Shown here one piece after another: positions 6,205 through 8,692 of a DNA stretch of 8,692 bases. Under the pieces are notes generated by a model that searched no databases, had not been told where the DNA came from, and was given only the letters and a program-made list of their open reading frames with translations. The position numbers were made by a program, and so were the translations under genes. The stretch is from Pseudomonadota bacterium (GTDB lineage Bacteria > Desulfobacterota > Desulfovibrionia > Desulfovibrionales > Desulfovibrionaceae), in NCBI GenBank assembly GCA_023438245.1, contig JAEXRD010000163.1, forward strand, positions 1 through 8,692, read 5' to 3'. Each line of letters begins with the position of its first letter. Position 1 is the stretch's first letter.

Positions 6205-7134
6205 ATGACCGAACTGCTCAGGCTGCACAAGGCCCTGGCCGACGAGACGCGGCTGCGCATCGTGCGCATCCTGCTTTCCCACGAACTTTCCGTGGGCGAG
6301 CTGGTTGCGGCCTTGTCCATGGGCCAGTCGCGCATCTCCCGGCATCTCAAGATTTTGATGGAGGCCGGGCTGGTGGAGTGCCGCCGGGAGGGCCAGTGGG
6401 CCTTTTGCCGGGCCGTGCGCAGCGGTGCCGCCGGTGCGGGAGGCGCACGGCGCTTCCTGGACTGCTGCGCCGCGCTCATGGACGGGGACGACGAGCCCTG
6501 GCGCGGCGACCTGGCCCGCGCCGCCGGGGTGCTGCGCGAACGCGCCGCCGCCACCCGGCGCTTTTTCGACGGCGTGGCCGGGCGCTGGCAGGGCTTCACC
6601 GACGAGGCCCTGGGCGGGTTCGACCTGCACGGGGAGATCGCCGCGCGCGTGCCCGATGGCGCCGCCGTGGCCGACCTGGGCTGCGGCCCGGGCGAGCTGC
6701 TCCTGCGCCTGGCGGGCAAGGCCTGCCTGCTGGTGGGGGTGGACAGCGCCCCCAGGATGCTGGAGCAGGCGGCCCAGAAGCTCTCCGGCGTCTCTGGCGT
6801 GAGCCTGCGCCTGGGCGACCTGGCGCACCTGCCCCTGCGCGAGGGCGAGGTGCAGGTGGCTGTGTTCTCGCTTGTTCTGCACCACCTGCCCGACCCCGTG
6901 GCCGCGCTCATGGAGGCCCGCCGCGTGCTGGCCCCGGGCGGGCTGGTGCTGGTGGCGGACTTCGACCGCCACGACAAGGAGGAGCTGCGCGAGCATCCGG
7001 GCGCGCGCCTGGGCATCGACCGCCAGACCCTTTCGGACTGGCTGGCCCAGGCCGGGTTCGCGCCCGGTGGAGTTTCGGCCCGCGGCGTCGGCAAGGGGCT
7101 CACCCTGCTGCTGGCCGAGGCCTCGAACACGTGA
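6205..7134 (+). CDS. sahR: SahR: ArsR-family repressor fused to a methyltransferase-like SAH-sensing domain
   Basis: A 309-residue cytoplasmic regulator. Residues 1-~75 are an ArsR-type winged helix (ADETRLRIVRIL at 12-23, recognition helix around QSRISRHLKILMEAGLV at 41-57). Residues ~110-305 form a class I methyltransferase-like fold with the SAM/SAH-binding glycine motif LGCGPG at 158-163, acidic D180 and the LPDP segment at 228-231. The ELCVC(D/E)L metal-binding motif of metal-sensing ArsR/SmtB proteins reads ELSVGEL here (27-33), without cysteines, so a metal sensor is unlikely. In Desulfovibrio, SahR represses SAM-cycle genes and is released by S-adenosylhomocysteine; the adjacent ahcY fits this exactly. 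ATG 6205 was chosen because GGAG lies 4 bases upstream and the winged helix starts at once. The frame is open 27 codons further upstream, but that stretch covers the promoter and operator. A true arsM-like or ubiE-like methyltransferase fused to ArsR is the less likely alternative. Confidence 0.88.
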   Translation: MTELLRLHKALADETRLRIVRILLSHELSVGELVAALSMGQSRISRHLKILMEAGLVECRREGQWAFCRAVRSGAAGAGGARRFLDCCAALMDGDDEPWRGDLARAAGVLRERAAATRRFFDGVAGRWQGFTDEALGGFDLHGEIAARVPDGAAVADLGCGPGELLLRLAGKACLLVGVDSAPRMLEQAAQKLSGVSGVSLRLGDLAHLPLREGEVQVAVFSLVLHHLPDPVAALMEARRVLAPGGLVLVADFDRHDKEELREHPGARLGIDRQTLSDWLAQAGFAPGGVSARGVGKGLTLLLAEASNT

Positions 7135-7215
7135 TCGGCGCGGGATTTTTCCGCGTTTCTGGTGTACAACCGCGGCAAGCTTTCAAACCTGCCGGAAAAC
7201 ATGGAGGATAGCGTG
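7135..7215 (+). other. sahR-ahcY spacer with two weak inverted repeats
   Basis: These 81 bases hold no copy of the palindrome found before sahR. CGCGG (7139-7143) can pair with CCGCG (7151-7155) around a T-rich loop, and CGGCA (7173-7177) with TGCCG (7190-7194), ending eight bases before the ahcY ribosome binding site GGAGGA (7203-7208). An extended -10-like TG-G-TGTACAAC is seen at 7160-7170 but without a recognisable -35. The simplest reading is co-transcription with sahR, possibly with an extra weak internal promoter. I see no SAH riboswitch-like structure. Confidence 0.4.
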
Positions 7216-8634
7216 ATGATGGAACTGGATCCGAAGCTGGCCTACCGCGTGGCGGACATGGCCCTGGCCGAGTGGGGACGCAAGGAGCTGCAGCTTTCCG
7301 AGAACGAGATGCCCGGCCTCATGGCCCTGCGCAAGAAGTATGGCAAAAAGAAGCCCCTCAAGGGCCTGAAGATCATGGGCAGCCTGCACATGACCATCCA
7401 GACCGCCATGCTCATCGAGACCCTGGCCGCCCTGGGCGCGGACCTGCGCTGGGCCTCCTGCAACATTTTCAGCACCCAGGACCACGCCGCCGCCGCCATC
7501 GCCGCCGCCAAGACCTCCAAGGTCTTCGCCTGGAAGGGCGAAACCCTGGAAGAGTACTGGTGGTGCACCGAGCAGGCCCTCACCTGGCCTGACGGCTCCG
7601 GCCCGGACCTCATCGTGGACGACGGCGGCGACGCCACCCTCATGATCCACCAGGGCGTGAAGTGCGAGAAGAACCCCGCGCTGCTCAAGAAGAAGGTGGA
7701 CAACAAGGAGTTCCAGATCATCATGGACCGCCTGGCCCACGGGTACAAGAAGGACCCCCAGAAGTGGACCAAGATCGCGGCCAAGGTGCGCGGCGTCTCC
7801 GAGGAGCCCACCACCGGCGTGCATCGCCTGTACGACATGCAGAAGAAGGGCGAGCTGCTCTTCCCGGCCATCAACGTCAACGACTCCGTGACCAAGAGCA
7901 AGTTCGACAACCTCTACGGCTGCCGCGAGTCCCTGGCCGACGGCATCAAGCGCGCCACCGACGTCATGATCGCGGGCAAGGTCTCCGTCGTGGTCGGCTA
8001 CGGCGACGTGGGCAAGGGCTGCGCCCAGTCCATGCGCGGCTTCGGCTCCCGCGTCATCGTCACCGAGATCGATCCCATCTGCGCCCTGCAGGCGGCCATG
8101 GAAGGCTACGAGGTCATGCCCATGGACAAGGCCTGCGAGCTGGGCGACATCTTCATCACCGCCACGGGCAACTACCACGTGGTCAACGCCAAGCACATGG
8201 TGAAGATGAAGGACGAGGCCATTCTGTGCAATATCGGTCACTTCGACTCCGAGATCGAAATGAGCTTCCTGGAGAACAATCCCAAGTGCACCAAGCTTGA
8301 AATCAAGCCCCAGGTGGACAAGTGGACCCTGCCCGGCGGCAAGAGTCTCATTGTGCTGGCCGAAGGCCGCCTGGTGAACCTGGGTTGCGCCACCGGCCAC
8401 CCCAGCTTCGTCATGAGCAACTCCTTCACCAACCAGGTGCTGGCCCAGCTGGACTTGGCGGCCAACAAGTACGAGCCCAAGGTCATGATCCTGTCCAAGA
8501 AGCTGGACGAGGAAGTGGCGCGCCTGCACCTGGAGCGCCTGGGCGTGGAGCTGGACAAGCTCTCCAAGGCCCAGGCCGACTACCTCGGTGTTCCCGTGGA
8601 CGGCCCGTTCAAGCCCGACCACTACCGGTATTAG
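7216..8634 (+). CDS. ahcY: adenosylhomocysteinase (S-adenosyl-L-homocysteine hydrolase)
   Basis: A 472-residue NAD+-dependent cytoplasmic enzyme that reversibly splits S-adenosylhomocysteine into homocysteine and adenosine, removing the inhibitory product of methyltransferases and feeding the SAM cycle. All key residues align with the human enzyme: H58 and T60 (LHMT), D136 in DDGGD, E197 (SEEPTTG), K227, D231 and N232 (VTKSKFDN), and H342 (GHFD). The NAD-binding loop is GYGDVGKG at 261-268, and the C-terminal FKPDHYRY supplies K466 and Y470, which reach into the partner subunit's NAD site. Between D136 and E197 there are about 36 more residues than in human AhcY, the insertion known from many bacterial forms. 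ATG 7216 is preferred because GGAGGA lies 7 bases upstream; GTG 7213 and ATG 7219 are also in frame, and an open extension to 7162 lacks a ribosome binding site. It follows sahR in the same orientation and is its expected target. Confidence 0.97.
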   Translation: MMELDPKLAYRVADMALAEWGRKELQLSENEMPGLMALRKKYGKKKPLKGLKIMGSLHMTIQTAMLIETLAALGADLRWASCNIFSTQDHAAAAIAAAKTSKVFAWKGETLEEYWWCTEQALTWPDGSGPDLIVDDGGDATLMIHQGVKCEKNPALLKKKVDNKEFQIIMDRLAHGYKKDPQKWTKIAAKVRGVSEEPTTGVHRLYDMQKKGELLFPAINVNDSVTKSKFDNLYGCRESLADGIKRATDVMIAGKVSVVVGYGDVGKGCAQSMRGFGSRVIVTEIDPICALQAAMEGYEVMPMDKACELGDIFITATGNYHVVNAKHMVKMKDEAILCNIGHFDSEIEMSFLENNPKCTKLEIKPQVDKWTLPGGKSLIVLAEGRLVNLGCATGHPSFVMSNSFTNQVLAQLDLAANKYEPKVMILSKKLDEEVARLHLERLGVELDKLSKAQADYLGVPVDGPFKPDHYRY

Positions 8635-8692
8635 GGGCCTGGTTGGAAACGCGGCTTTTGCCCCCTGGCGTCGTCGCGGGTCGTCTCGGGGT
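8635..8692 (+). other. region after ahcY, no clear feature
   Basis: GGGGC at 8634-8638 can pair with GCCCC at 8660-8664 across a 21-base loop, but no T tract follows, so I do not call a terminator. No start of another gene can be recognised before the window ends. Confidence 0.3.

Noticed and set aside
3784..6996. A 1070-codon open frame on the minus strand across the Fic, chemoreceptor and sahR genes
   Set aside because: It overlaps well-supported genes in other frames, is rich in Arg, Gly and Pro with no domain, and is open only because stop codons are rare in such GC-rich sequence.
7135..7215. An SAH riboswitch in front of ahcY
   Set aside because: Only two short 5-pair hairpins are visible, with no extended conserved pseudoknot-like structure, and the adjacent protein regulator already explains SAH control.
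7183..8622. A 479-codon minus-strand open frame antisense to ahcY
   Set aside because: Same artefact: low-complexity His/Leu/Gly/Val product lying wholly on the highly conserved ahcY.
8634..8664. Intrinsic terminator after ahcY
   Set aside because: Only five pairs with a 21-base loop and no following T tract.

Overview
The window looks like ordinary chromosome from a high-GC member of the Desulfovibrionales (sulfate-reducing, formerly Deltaproteobacteria). That placement is inferred from the very GC-rich codon use, from an ArsR-type regulator fused to a methyltransferase-like domain directly upstream of S-adenosylhomocysteine hydrolase (the SahR-AhcY pair known from Desulfovibrio), and from the long bacterial form of AhcY. 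No RNA genes, CRISPR arrays, insertion sequences or prophage genes are visible.

Layout. (1) Bases 31-2738, plus strand: two translationally coupled genes, a COG2509-type FAD-dependent oxidoreductase and an RlmM/FtsJ-like 2'-O-methyltransferase, overlapping by 4 bases. A few codons of a preceding gene may lie at 1-24. (2) Bases 2742-3929, minus strand: a lone class II Fic-domain protein, converging on the methyltransferase with only 3 bases between stop codons. Its base composition is markedly lower in GC than its neighbours, and a very AT-rich stretch lies upstream of it, so it looks recently acquired. (3) Bases 4008-4066: two hairpins, one of which probably terminates the chemoreceptor gene. 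(4) Bases 4086-5996, minus strand: a full-length methyl-accepting chemotaxis protein with two membrane segments, a large helical periplasmic sensor, HAMP, signalling hairpin and a C-terminal pentapeptide of the CheR-tether type. A sigma-28-like promoter sits in front of it. (5) Bases 5997-6204: a divergent control region holding that promoter, a sigma-70-like promoter reading the other way, and a strong 16-base imperfect palindrome over the expected transcription start. (6) Bases 6205-8634, plus strand: sahR and ahcY, 81 bases apart.

How the genes work together. SahR is known as a repressor released from DNA by S-adenosylhomocysteine (SAH), and AhcY breaks SAH down to homocysteine and adenosine. 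The palindrome in front of sahR therefore fits an autoregulated feedback loop in which SAH accumulation induces its own removal. Both the rRNA methyltransferase upstream and the chemotaxis methylation system use SAM and make SAH, but nothing in the sequence ties them to this circuit beyond proximity. I found no clear undescribed system. The best leads are the SahR operator architecture, the foreign-looking Fic gene and the coupled oxidoreductase-methyltransferase pair.
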